Source: DATKDU01 sp035512595 (GTDB lineage: Bacteria > Planctomycetota > Planctomycetia > Pirellulales > Pirellulaceae). From it: a stretch of DNA of 18,047 nt. The notes below the pieces were generated by a model. It did not search any database, was not told where the DNA came from, and saw nothing but the letters and a program-made list of their open reading frames with translations. The stretch is taken from NCBI GenBank assembly GCA_035512595.1, contig DATKDU010000482.1, forward strand, positions 1-18,047, read 5' to 3'. Position 1 is the first letter of the stretch. Every line of letters begins with the position of its first letter. This document shows positions 8,867 through 15,867 of this stretch, piece by piece. The position numbers and the translations under genes are program-made.

Positions 8867-8991
8867 GGTCTGACTCTCCCAGAAACAAACGGCACAGGAA
8901 ATGACAGTCGCCTTCGCGGCCCAGGCTGCCAGCAGGGTGCGCAGGGCCAAGCTTCGGTACGGCGCAAGAAGAGAAGCGCCGGCCAAGAGCG

Positions 8992-9429
8992 CTAGATGCG
9001 GAGAGTCCGCAGCGTCAAGAAAAGTTTGCGGCCGGCGGGGAACGGATCCGGCGGGTGAAACGGTACTGCCAGATCTTGCTGGGCAAGCGGCTGCCAGCTT
9101 CCGGTCAGCAAGTCAGCGGACAGAACAATCGTGGTGATGGCAACTCGCTCGTCGCGAGCCGTCCCCAGCGTCGAATTGCCGTCCGAAAGGTAAATCGCGT
9201 CGGCATCGTGATCGTGGCCAGGCGCGCTGATCCAATCCAGCGGCGAACGCTCGCCGGCAGGGGGTGCATGGGAGTGATCGTGAGCATGTCCCCCGACGTG
9301 GAAATGCGGCCGGGTGCTGTGCTGCCGCTGCGCGTCCGGCGAACCGGCTGCGTGCGCATGCGGAACCATCGCCAGTTGTCCGGCGAGAAATCCCAGCAAT
9401 ACAAAAGCGGCGACGCAGCGACGGAACAT
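8992..9429 (-). CDS. Exported His-rich protein, first gene of the metal-efflux operon
   Basis: A 145-aa protein of no family I recognise. It begins with a signal peptide (MFRRCVAAFVLLGFLAGQLA, ending near AHA at 25-27). It continues with a dense histidine cluster at about 37-54 (PHFHVGGHAHDHSH) and a second GHDHDAD at 71-77, then a conserved-looking tail (VPFHPPDPFPAGRKLFL). The histidines suggest periplasmic binding of divalent cations or copper. Open frame extends upstream to 9597, but the ATG at 9429 is the one followed by a proper signal peptide. A 125-bp gap separates it from the membrane fusion gene; the rest of the operon is much tighter. A role as metal buffer or chaperone for the pump is inference. 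Confidence 0.7.
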   Translation of the reverse strand: MFRRCVAAFVLLGFLAGQLAMVPHAHAAGSPDAQRQHSTRPHFHVGGHAHDHSHAPPAGERSPLDWISAPGHDHDADAIYLSDGNSTLGTARDERVAITTIVLSADLLTGSWQPLAQQDLAVPFHPPDPFPAGRKLFLTLRTLRI

Positions 9430-9457
9430 AGAGTAGGCCTTGGGTTTGCTACCTTGA

Positions 9458-9486
9458 AGGGTACGCCATTCCCGCCGCAAAGACAA
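9458..9486 (-). promoter_or_regulatory. Weak candidate promoter for the metal-efflux operon
   Basis: Read on the minus strand, TTGTCT (9481-9486) and TACCCT (9458-9463) are separated by 17 bp, about 30 bp upstream of the His-rich gene start. The match to TTGACA/TATAAT is partial (4/6 and 3/6). An imperfect inverted repeat TACC...GGTA spans the -10 (9450-9463) and may be a regulator site. Confidence 0.3.
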
Positions 9487-9622
9487 TGCGGATCGGCCGG
9501 CCAATCGCACCATCTGTACTGGTTTTGCAGTCGATCCGCGGGCAATCAAGGCATACCCAGGACCGGTCCTGCCGCCAGATGGTCCAGCCGCACGCAAACG
9601 GTCCTCGACGAGTTGTCCCTGA

Positions 9623-9652
9623 TTGACCTAGTGGCGGCCGCGGCGGTATTGT
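9623..9652 (+). promoter_or_regulatory. Candidate sigma70-type promoter of the chromate operon
   Basis: TTGACC (9623-9628) and TATTGT (9647-9652) are separated by 18 bp, matching the TTGACA/TATAAT consensus at 5/6 and 4/6. Transcription would begin near 9659, about 25 nt before the ATG of chrA at 9684. This supports choosing that ATG over the in-frame GTG at 9657, which would sit at the transcript end without a ribosome-binding site. Confidence 0.45.
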
Positions 9653-9665
9653 AACCGTGGTTACA
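9650..9665. promoter_or_regulatory. Operator-like 16-bp palindrome at the chromate operon promoter
   Basis: TGTAACCGTGGTTACA has two perfect 7-bp arms around a 2-bp centre. It overlaps the end of the candidate -10 element and the expected transcription start, the classic position for a repressor site. No DNA-binding regulator is encoded next to it other than ChrB-type proteins, so split ChrB is the obvious but unproven candidate ligand. Confidence 0.5.
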
Positions 9666-9683
9666 CAAACGGGACGACCAGTC

Positions 9684-10907
9684 ATGGCCACGGATGTTGA
9701 GCAAGTTGCGGCTGTGGAGACGCAAGCGGTCGCCCCCGCTTACTCGCTGTGGCAGCTCACAAAGTACATGCTAGGGCTGGGCACCTGGGGCTTCGGCGGC
9801 CCGGTCGCGCTGGTGGGCTACATGCACCGCGACCTGGTCGAACGACGACAATGGATCACTGAAGCCGAATACAAGGAAGGGCTGACGCTTGCTCAGATCA
9901 TGCCCGGCCCTCTCGCAGCGCAACTGGCGATCTATCTGGGGTTCGTTCATTACAGTGTGCTGGGCGCGACAGTCGTGGGGATCACCTTCGTGCTCCCATC
10001 GTTCCTGATGGTGCTGGCGCTCGGCTGGGCCTACCACAAATACGGCGGCCTGTCCTGGGTGCAAGCTGTCTTCTACGGCGTCGGGCCGTGCGTCATCGGC
10101 ATCATTGCCATCAGCGCCTACAAGCTTGCTCACAAGACGATTGGCAGGGATGGTTTGCTGTGGGTCATCTTCCTGTCGAACGCTGTCGCCACCGTCGTCA
10201 CGGAATCAGAATTCGTTCTGTTGTTCCTCGCGGCCGGATTGGTCACCTGGTTCGCAAAAGCTCCGCCCCCCTGGCTTAAGCGCGGCGGAGCCGCGTCGGC
10301 CATGATTGGCATTCCCTTCCTCGCGACACTTCCCAGCGAGCAGGTTGCCGATACTCAGAAGCTGTGGCAGATTTTCCTCTTCTTTACCAAGGCCGGCACA
10401 TTCGTGTTCGGCAGCGGTTTGGCGATCGTGCCCTTCCTCTACAGCGGCGTTGTCAAGGATTACGGCTGGCTCAACGACCAGGAGTTCCTGGACGCGGTCG
10501 CCGTGGCGATGATCACGCCGGGGCCGGTCGTCATTACCGTGGGGTTCATCGGCTATCTTATCGCCGGCTTCTCAGGCGCGACGGTTGCCGCGGTTGCTAC
10601 CTTCCTGCCCTGCTACTTATTCACCATCATCCCGGCGCCGTATTTCAAGAAACATGGCAAGCGGCCGGGACTTGTCGCGTTTGTCAACGGAGTTACTGCG
10701 GCCGCCGTGGGAGCGATTGCGGGAGCGGTGATCGTCTTAGGGCGGCGCACGCTGCTCGATGGAGCCTGGCAACCCGAGATCGCCAAGGTGATGTTGTTCG
10801 GGGCGACGCTGAACGTGCTGCTGCGATTCAAGAACTTGCCCGAGCCGCTTGTCGTGTTGGCGGCGGCGGTCATTGGTCTAGTCCTGTACCCGCTGATGAG
10901 AAACTGA
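9684..10907 (+). CDS. chrA: Chromate transporter ChrA (CHR family, long form)
   Basis: A 407-aa inner-membrane protein that in characterised relatives expels chromate from the cytoplasm. It has the two homologous CHR halves of the long form. The N-half has GTWGFGGPVALVGYMHRDLV at about 33-52 and TLAQIMPGPLAAQLAIYLG at 68-86. The C-half has FFTKAGTFVFGSGLAIVPFL at about 233-252 and AMITPGPVVITVGFIGYL at 275-292. Both carry the PGP signature in a hydrophobic context, and about ten membrane segments are expected. The ATG at 9684 is chosen over a GTG at 9657 because a GGGA lies upstream and the GTG is inside the palindrome. It is the first gene of a same-strand run with short gaps down to the SOD gene. 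Sulfate or another oxyanion is a possible alternative substrate, but the ChrB neighbours favour chromate. Confidence 0.93.
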   Translation: MATDVEQVAAVETQAVAPAYSLWQLTKYMLGLGTWGFGGPVALVGYMHRDLVERRQWITEAEYKEGLTLAQIMPGPLAAQLAIYLGFVHYSVLGATVVGITFVLPSFLMVLALGWAYHKYGGLSWVQAVFYGVGPCVIGIIAISAYKLAHKTIGRDGLLWVIFLSNAVATVVTESEFVLLFLAAGLVTWFAKAPPPWLKRGGAASAMIGIPFLATLPSEQVADTQKLWQIFLFFTKAGTFVFGSGLAIVPFLYSGVVKDYGWLNDQEFLDAVAVAMITPGPVVITVGFIGYLIAGFSGATVAAVATFLPCYLFTIIPAPYFKKHGKRPGLVAFVNGVTAAAVGAIAGAVIVLGRRTLLDGAWQPEIAKVMLFGATLNVLLRFKNLPEPLVVLAAAVIGLVLYPLMRN

Positions 10908-10931
10908 TTTGTTTGCGACCGAGGCCCCCCC

Positions 10932-11357
10932 ATGGACTGGCTCTTGCTCGTCTATAAGATTCCGCGCGAGCCGACGACGGGCCGGGTCTACGTGTGGCGG
11001 AAGCTCAAACAGCTTGGGGCGATCGCCGTGCACGATGCGGTTTGGGTGCTGCCGGCGACCCCTCGCACGCGTGAGCAATTCCAGTGGCTGGCTGCCGAGA
11101 TCACAGAACGGGGGGGCGAAGTGTCCCTCTTCACCTCCCAGGTCGTGCCAGCCCAGCAACAAGCAGCGCTCCAGGAACAATTTGAGGCCCCGGTACGGGA
11201 GGCATATTCCAAGATTTTGGCCGCCCTCAAACATCGCACGCCTGATCTGCCGGCGCTCTCCAAACGCTATCAGCAGTTAAAGGCGCAGGACCACTTCCAG
11301 TGTCCCCTTGGTGAGAAGGTCCGCCAGAAGCTCTTGTCCGCAACGGGAGGTGAGTAA
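10932..11357 (+). CDS. chrB: ChrB N-terminal domain protein (split ChrB, part 1)
   Basis: A 141-aa protein matching the N-terminal half of ChrB. It opens with MDWLLLVYKIPREPTTGRVY, followed by VWRKLKQLGAIAVHDAVWVLP at about 21-41, resembling the 'WLLL...R.RVWR.LK.LGA....D.V.LLP' pattern of this domain. A GGEVSLF segment follows, then a helical tail. Some full-length ChrB proteins act as chromate-sensitive transcriptional regulators of chr operons. Here the gene stops at TAA 11355-11357 and the C-terminal half begins at the very next base, so ChrB is made as two translationally coupled polypeptides. It follows chrA by 24 nt with only a weak GAGG upstream. Confidence 0.85.
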   Translation: MDWLLLVYKIPREPTTGRVYVWRKLKQLGAIAVHDAVWVLPATPRTREQFQWLAAEITERGGEVSLFTSQVVPAQQQAALQEQFEAPVREAYSKILAALKHRTPDLPALSKRYQQLKAQDHFQCPLGEKVRQKLLSATGGE

Positions 11358-11783
11358 ATGAAATGGGTCACCTGGGAAGTGGTTGGGATTGACCGCATGG
11401 GCTGTGCCTGGCTGATCCGCAAGCACATCGACGCGAAAGCCAGGTTCCTGTTTATCCCCCTGGAGACGACGACGATTCCTGACGGGGCGGAACCCTTCGA
11501 CATCCCCGGCGTGCGGTTGTCGCATCACCAGGGGCACTGCTCGTTCCATGCATTTCTGCGCGCATACAAGCTCGACGACCCGGTGTTGCACCGGATTGCC
11601 CGCATCATCGACGAAGCCGATACCGTCCAAGAGGTTCTCGTCGAGCCTGCGGCGGCCGGGCTCGACCTGATCTGCGAGGGAATCCGGTTGACCAGTCCCG
11701 ACGACGCCACCGCGCTTGACCGCGGGGCGATGGTTTATGACGCCCTCTACGCCAGGCTGGCCGGCGAGTTGAAAGGGAAATGA
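11358..11783 (+). CDS. chrB: ChrB C-terminal domain protein (split ChrB, part 2)
   Basis: A 141-aa protein equivalent to the C-terminal half of ChrB (chromate resistance domain). It starts with the signature region WEVVGIDRMGCAWLIRKHID (residues 6-25) and ARFLFIP. The His/Cys-rich segment LSHHQGHCSFHAFLRAYKLD follows at about 54-73, then a helix (LHRIARIIDEADTV). The histidines and Cys could bind metal or oxyanion. Its ATG abuts the previous TAA, and a GGGAGGTGAG ribosome-binding site lies inside the end of the upstream gene. Both halves are intact, with proper starts and stops, so this looks like a stable two-gene arrangement and not a recent frameshift; the two genes share a frame and are separated only by the stop codon. 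Confidence 0.85.
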   Translation: MKWVTWEVVGIDRMGCAWLIRKHIDAKARFLFIPLETTTIPDGAEPFDIPGVRLSHHQGHCSFHAFLRAYKLDDPVLHRIARIIDEADTVQEVLVEPAAAGLDLICEGIRLTSPDDATALDRGAMVYDALYARLAGELKGK

Positions 11784-11825
11784 GGTTTCAGTCTGTGGAG
11801 CACAACACATTTACGGAGGCCGAAC

Positions 11826-12476
11826 ATGCGAACCTTCATGGCCCTGTCGCTCATTGCTCTTGGCGGCGGCATCTCCCTGGGGCAGCAGGACAAATCGCAG
11901 CACTGGGATTTTGAGGACCATGCCGTCGGCAAGCTCCCGCCCGGCTTTACGGCTGCCCAGACCGGCGAAGGGAAGGGGAGCGTTTGGAAGGTCGTGGAAG
12001 ACAAGTCGGCCCCCAGCGGCGCGCGCGTGCTGGCGCAAACCGCCACGGGGCCGCGGCCGCTCTTCAATGTGTGTGTCATCGACGCAACTTCCTATCGAGA
12101 CCTGCAACTCTCCGTTGCGCTGAAGGCGGTTGAAGGAGAGATCGATCAGGGGGGCGGCGTCGTTTGGCGCTACATGGACGCCGACAATTACTACATCGCC
12201 CGCTATAACCCGTTAGAAAACAACTGCCGGCTCTACAAGGTCGTGGACGGCCAGCGCATGCAACTGGCGAGCAAGGAAGGTCTCAAGGCCCCTGCGGGCG
12301 AGTGGCATACGCTTTCCATCACCATGAAGGGAGACGCCATCGAGTGCTCCTTGAATGGCCAGAAACACCTGAATGCCAAGGATGAGACCTTCGCCAAGGC
12401 AGGCATGATCGGTCTATGGACCAAGGCCGATGCCCAAACCTACTTCGACGAGGTCAAGGCAGCCTCCATCAAGTGA
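11826..12476 (+). CDS. Secreted jelly-roll (LamG / DUF1080-like) protein
   Basis: A 216-aa protein with a signal peptide (about 1-20, cleavage near LGQ). A single beta-sandwich domain of the concanavalin-A-like type, as in LamG or 3-keto-disaccharide hydrolase (DUF1080) proteins, follows. The clearest block is GGGVVWRYMDADNYYIARYN at about 107-126. It is followed by YKVVDGQR, GEWHTLSITMKGDAIECSLNG and the C-terminal FAKAGMIGLWTKADAQTYFDEV typical of this fold. No catalytic residues can be assigned. It has a GGAGG ribosome-binding site and sits 42 nt after the ChrB C-terminal gene, so it is probably co-transcribed. Its role in a chromate operon is unknown; binding of an extracellular polymer or surface is one guess. 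Confidence 0.7.
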   Translation: MRTFMALSLIALGGGISLGQQDKSQHWDFEDHAVGKLPPGFTAAQTGEGKGSVWKVVEDKSAPSGARVLAQTATGPRPLFNVCVIDATSYRDLQLSVALKAVEGEIDQGGGVVWRYMDADNYYIARYNPLENNCRLYKVVDGQRMQLASKEGLKAPAGEWHTLSITMKGDAIECSLNGQKHLNAKDETFAKAGMIGLWTKADAQTYFDEVKAASIK

Positions 12477-12529
12477 TCGTTAGCTTTTCCGATTCGTTTC
12501 GCGTTTACCACTAATCGAAGGAGTAGCTC

Positions 12530-13552
12530 ATGTCACGCTACATGGCCCCGATGATCGGCGCGGCGCTATTCGCCGTTCTGCCGTTGTCAACGCCGCTGGG
12601 ATCGGCGGCCGAGCCGACCAAAGCGTTCGTCGTCAACACGCAGGACGCCTCGGTCTCGCTCGTCGATTTGAAGTCGATGAAAGAGGAGGATCGCTTCCCC
12701 GTCGGCCAGCGCCCTTACGGAATCGCCGTCACGCAGGACGGCAGCACCGTGGCAGTTGGCGTGGAAGACGAAGAGGCCGTCAAGTTTTTCTCCTTGCCGG
12801 ATTTTGAGCCGAAGGGAAAGATTCCGATCGGCAAAATGTTCAACGACCACCTGGTGCTCACGCCAGATGGTAAGAGCATGTTGCTGGCCAACTTCTACAG
12901 CGACGATGTCGTAGTCATTGACCCCATTGAGATGAAGGAGGTTGGACGCATCGAGGGCTGCAGTGCGCCGCACGTCGTCAAATACGGGCCGCTCAAAAAG
13001 CACGCCTATGTGACCTGCAAGAAGGTCACTGGTATCGCGATCATTGACCCCGCCAATGGACAACTCGTCAAATTCCACCAACTGAACGTCAACCCCCGCA
13101 GCCTGACGTTTGCCCCCGACGAATCCAAGCTCTACTTTGGCTCGTTCTGGGTCAACGGCTTTTTCGAGTTGGAGACCGAGACCGGCAAGGTCACGCGGCT
13201 GTTTTCGTTCGCTCCACCGGCGGAAAGGAGCGGCAATCAGGAGGTCACGTATCACGGCGTCGAGGCCGTGCTGCCGAATGTCGTGCTAGCCGCCAACGAA
13301 GGGCGGTCCTATGTGGATGCCGTGGACGTGGAAAACGGCAAGTTGCTGGACCGGCTGACAACCGCCACGAAGCCCTGCTGCGTCGAGCGCATCCCCGCTT
13401 CATCCCCTGTAAAGGTGCTGGTCAGCAACCTGGGGGATGGAAGCCTGCAACTGGTGGAGGTGGCTGAAGGCGGCAAATTGAAGGACCTGGGCCGCGCAAA
13501 AGTCGGCGCTGCGCCGAAGCGCGTCGCGTTCCTGCCCGCCAGCGCGGAATAG
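12530..13552 (+). CDS. Secreted YncE-like beta-propeller with four cysteines
   Basis: A 340-aa protein with a signal peptide (cleavage near GSAAEP, about residue 27). Repeated blades of the YVTN/YncE type follow: AFVVNTQDASVSLVDLKSM at about 32-50, RPYGIAVTQDGSTVAVG at 61-77, DHLVLTPDGKSMLLANFYSDDVVVIDP at 106-132, and PRSLTFAPDESKLYFGSF further on. Four cysteines are spaced through the propeller: C144 (EGCSAPH), C163 (VTCKK) and the vicinal pair C283-C284 (KPCCVER). They could form disulfides, bind metal or be redox-active. The gene has an AAGGAG ribosome-binding site and lies 53 nt after its neighbour, inside the chromate operon. Function in the operon is unknown. Confidence 0.75.
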   Translation: MSRYMAPMIGAALFAVLPLSTPLGSAAEPTKAFVVNTQDASVSLVDLKSMKEEDRFPVGQRPYGIAVTQDGSTVAVGVEDEEAVKFFSLPDFEPKGKIPIGKMFNDHLVLTPDGKSMLLANFYSDDVVVIDPIEMKEVGRIEGCSAPHVVKYGPLKKHAYVTCKKVTGIAIIDPANGQLVKFHQLNVNPRSLTFAPDESKLYFGSFWVNGFFELETETGKVTRLFSFAPPAERSGNQEVTYHGVEAVLPNVVLAANEGRSYVDAVDVENGKLLDRLTTATKPCCVERIPASSPVKVLVSNLGDGSLQLVEVAEGGKLKDLGRAKVGAAPKRVAFLPASAE

Positions 13553-13600
13553 CTCCCGATACGAACCCATATCATATCTGTAATTCTCAGGAGGCCCGGT

Positions 13601-14335
13601 ATGTTCTCGCCCAAAGCGCTCACCCGTCGTGAAATACTTCAGACCGCCAGCCTGCTCGGCATTTCGGCGACTGCCGCCAATTTGGCGCTCGCTGCGGAAA
13701 CGCCGCCCCCAGGTCTCGCCATGCTCAAGGACTCTGGCCTTGTCACCGGCAAGATGAAGGCGCTGAAGTACCAGGCGATTCCCGGCCTCTTGACCAAAGA
13801 TCAGGTAACGCCGCATTACCAGGCCCACTACGGCGGCGCGCTGAAGCGGTTCACCGCCATCGAGCAGCAACTCGACTCGCTTTATCAAGGCAAAGACCCG
13901 CTCAGCGGCGACGCCCTGGTGTTCATTCACAAGGACAAGGTCAACCGAATGAACAGCGTGCTGCTGCATGAGCTGTACTTCGACGGCCTGACTCCCGAGC
14001 CAGGCGATCCGGCCGACGACATCCGCGCGGCTCTGATCAGACGATTTGGGTCGCTCGAGCGGTGGATCGAGGATTTCAAGGCGTGCTGCATGGCCGCCAA
14101 CGGCTGGGGGATGCTCGTGCGCGACCTGGTAAACGGCCGGCTGTACAACGTCTCCAGCGATCTGCATGAAGTGGGCGTGATCTGGCTCGGCCAGCCGTTG
14201 GTCGTCTGCGACGTTTACGAGCATGCGTTCTACGTCGATTACACGAACCGCAAGCAGGAGTACGTCGGCAAGTTTGTGCAGTTTCTCGATTGGACGGAGA
14301 TCGACAGCCGTTATCAGTCCTTAGCCTCATCGTGA
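13601..14335 (+). CDS. sod: Tat-exported Fe/Mn superoxide dismutase (ChrC-like position)
   Basis: A 244-aa Fe/Mn-family SOD, converting superoxide to O2 and H2O2. A twin-arginine signal (LTRREILQTASLLG, residues 7-20, then an Ala-rich hydrophobic stretch) predicts export of the folded metalloenzyme. The four metal ligands can be placed: H72 (PHYQAHY), H123 (LLHELYF), D204 and H208 (DVYEHAFYVDY). The second-sphere Gln that tunes Fe or Mn use is absent from both usual places. The N-terminal site has Ser (four before H123) and the C-terminal site has H189 (SSDLHEV), as in His-type or cambialistic SODs. An SOD (chrC) is a known member of chrBACF chromate operons. An AGGAGG site precedes the start, 48 nt after the propeller gene. 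Confidence 0.9.
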   Translation: MFSPKALTRREILQTASLLGISATAANLALAAETPPPGLAMLKDSGLVTGKMKALKYQAIPGLLTKDQVTPHYQAHYGGALKRFTAIEQQLDSLYQGKDPLSGDALVFIHKDKVNRMNSVLLHELYFDGLTPEPGDPADDIRAALIRRFGSLERWIEDFKACCMAANGWGMLVRDLVNGRLYNVSSDLHEVGVIWLGQPLVVCDVYEHAFYVDYTNRKQEYVGKFVQFLDWTEIDSRYQSLASS

Positions 14336-14338
14336 GGC
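14324..14338. terminator. Possible terminator hairpin between convergent genes
   Basis: GCCTCA and TGAGGC form a perfect 6-bp stem with a 3-nt loop across the SOD stop codon. An alternative 7-bp stem is CTCATCG (14326-14332) with CGATGAG (14350-14356). Neither has a T-run, so the assignment is weak; the location between two convergent gene ends is the main argument. Confidence 0.25.
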
Positions 14339-14361
14339 ACGTCAGCGCGCGATGAGAATCG

Positions 14362-15867
14362 CTACCGCATCCCCGGCTGCGTTCGCTGGCTGCTCTCGGC
14401 GCCGCGAGCGGGGGTGCGCTGCATGATCCGCGGCCGGCCGGCGAGCTGCTCGGCCCGTTTGCCGGGCTGACCATCGAACAGCCGCTCATCGTAGAGGGCC
14501 AGGGCGTGCAGGCCGTGACCGAGCGGGCCGATTCCCCATTTCTCGTTGCGGTTGTCGATCATCAGGTTGGCCAGGTAATCGACCGCCTTGACCATTCGCG
14601 GGTCGGTCAGCTTGTCCTTCGGCAGGGAGTAGGCGAGCCATTCGGTGATGTGGCCGGTCGTTTCCAGCCGGCGGCCGGGGCCGCCGTTGTCCTCGCGGCC
14701 GGCAAACCACGCCGTGCTGAAGCTGCCGTCGGGATTCTGGAGCTTGTAGGTATACTCGTGATAGTCGTCGATGAACTTCTTGGCCCGCAAGTACTGGCCG
14801 GTGATCGGCTGCTTCCGCTGCTCGCGCTTGCGGACGGCATAGCTAAAGCCGGTGAGCCGGTGGGTGCCGCCGCACGCCGCGCCGATGATCGGCTGGGCCA
14901 ACTCTTCCTTGATCAGCCGCGGGATGTCCCACGTTTCGCCGTCATTGCTGCGCCACTTCTCGTCCCCCTTGAGGTAGTGCGTCAGGGCGATCAGCTTGAA
15001 CGTCAGCTCCGTCTGCGGGCGGCAGGTGAGCTTTTCGTATTCAATCAGGTCGGCGACGGTGAACTTCTGCCCGTCGATGAGCATCGGGTAATCGCTTTTC
15101 ACCCGCGACTGGGCGAGCATCGCCAGGTACTGTCCCGCGTGCCCCTGCACGCCGGGGCCGATGTTCGCCTGGATCTGGCCGTTAGCAGTGTAAAACAGCG
15201 ACTGCCCGTTGCAGACGCCGTTGTAGTTCAAATAGCCGATCGCATTGACCTTGCGATTGCCGGCAATCAGCTCGGCATCGACGCCGTAAGCGATCATCCA
15301 GTGCATGCAGCCCCAGGGGCTGCGGCTGGCGACGTTCTCCGGCCGCTGGTAGTAGTAGCCGAGGCAGTCGCGGATTTTTTCGCGGAGCTCGATCAGTTCG
15401 GCGGAAAGCTCCGGCGCCAGGTCGCTGGAGTCGATGTGCAGGCGGGCCGGCTCTTTCGGGGCAGGTTCATCGGCTGGCTCGTCCGCTGGCTTCGAATCGC
15501 GGAAGTCGTCGGCGCCGCGGACTTTTTGCCGCGGGAGATCGAAGAACGACTCTTCAGTGGTATCCTTGTCAGACTTTGCGGAGTCAGTCTCTTCATCGAA
15601 CGCCACCAGGCGGACGGCCGTGTCGGGAGAGCTGCGGACGAGCGGCGTGGATTCCTGGCTGGGAATGGAAAGCCGGCTGACCTTTTCGGGCACAGCCGCC
15701 AGCCGCGGTTCTTCCGCGTGGCGCGACGTTTCCACCGCCGGAGCGGGCTTTAGCGATGGTGTCGGCCGGTCGTGCAATACGTCCTGGCGGCTCGTCCGTT
15801 GCAAGACGGCGACGACGGCAATCAGGCTGCCGAACAGGACGATGCAGGACAAAGTCGTGCGGACCAT
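14362..15867 (-). CDS. Membrane-anchored protein with disordered linker and alpha/alpha-toroid-like domain, unknown function
   Basis: A 501-aa protein of no named family I can assign. Residues 4-22 form an N-terminal membrane anchor or uncleaved signal. Residues about 28-150 are low-complexity and acidic/proline-rich, with a short repeat (PADEPADEPAPKEP at about 127-140). The rest is a compact domain with GCMHWMIAYG at about 186-195, YNGVCNGQSLFYTANG at 215-230 and ACGGTHRLTGFSYA at 331-344. The LQNPDGSFSTAWFAGREDNG at about 376-395 recalls the QNPDGSF motif of prenyltransferase/squalene-cyclase-type toroid repeats, followed by HITEWLAYSLP. Conserved His and Cys could form a catalytic or metal site. 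The C-terminal 30 residues look disordered. It is convergent with the SOD gene and probably monocistronic. Confidence 0.7.
   Translation of the reverse strand: MVRTTLSCIVLFGSLIAVVAVLQRTSRQDVLHDRPTPSLKPAPAVETSRHAEEPRLAAVPEKVSRLSIPSQESTPLVRSSPDTAVRLVAFDEETDSAKSDKDTTEESFFDLPRQKVRGADDFRDSKPADEPADEPAPKEPARLHIDSSDLAPELSAELIELREKIRDCLGYYYQRPENVASRSPWGCMHWMIAYGVDAELIAGNRKVNAIGYLNYNGVCNGQSLFYTANGQIQANIGPGVQGHAGQYLAMLAQSRVKSDYPMLIDGQKFTVADLIEYEKLTCRPQTELTFKLIALTHYLKGDEKWRSNDGETWDIPRLIKEELAQPIIGAACGGTHRLTGFSYAVRKREQRKQPITGQYLRAKKFIDDYHEYTYKLQNPDGSFSTAWFAGREDNGGPGRRLETTGHITEWLAYSLPKDKLTDPRMVKAVDYLANLMIDNRNEKWGIGPLGHGLHALALYDERLFDGQPGKRAEQLAGRPRIMQRTPARGAESSQRTQPGMR

Noticed and set aside
8867..8986. Longer N-terminus for the membrane fusion protein
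   Set aside because: The extra 40 residues are not a credible signal or anchor, and the internal ATG has a ribosome-binding site directly followed by the membrane helix.
6782..8995. A 737-codon open frame on the + strand across the pump and membrane fusion genes
   Set aside because: It spans two real genes and their junction on the other strand and shows no recognisable motif or ribosome-binding site.
9657..9683. GTG start for chrA, 27 nt upstream of the chosen ATG
   Set aside because: The GTG lies inside the palindrome, near the predicted transcription start, and has no ribosome-binding site.
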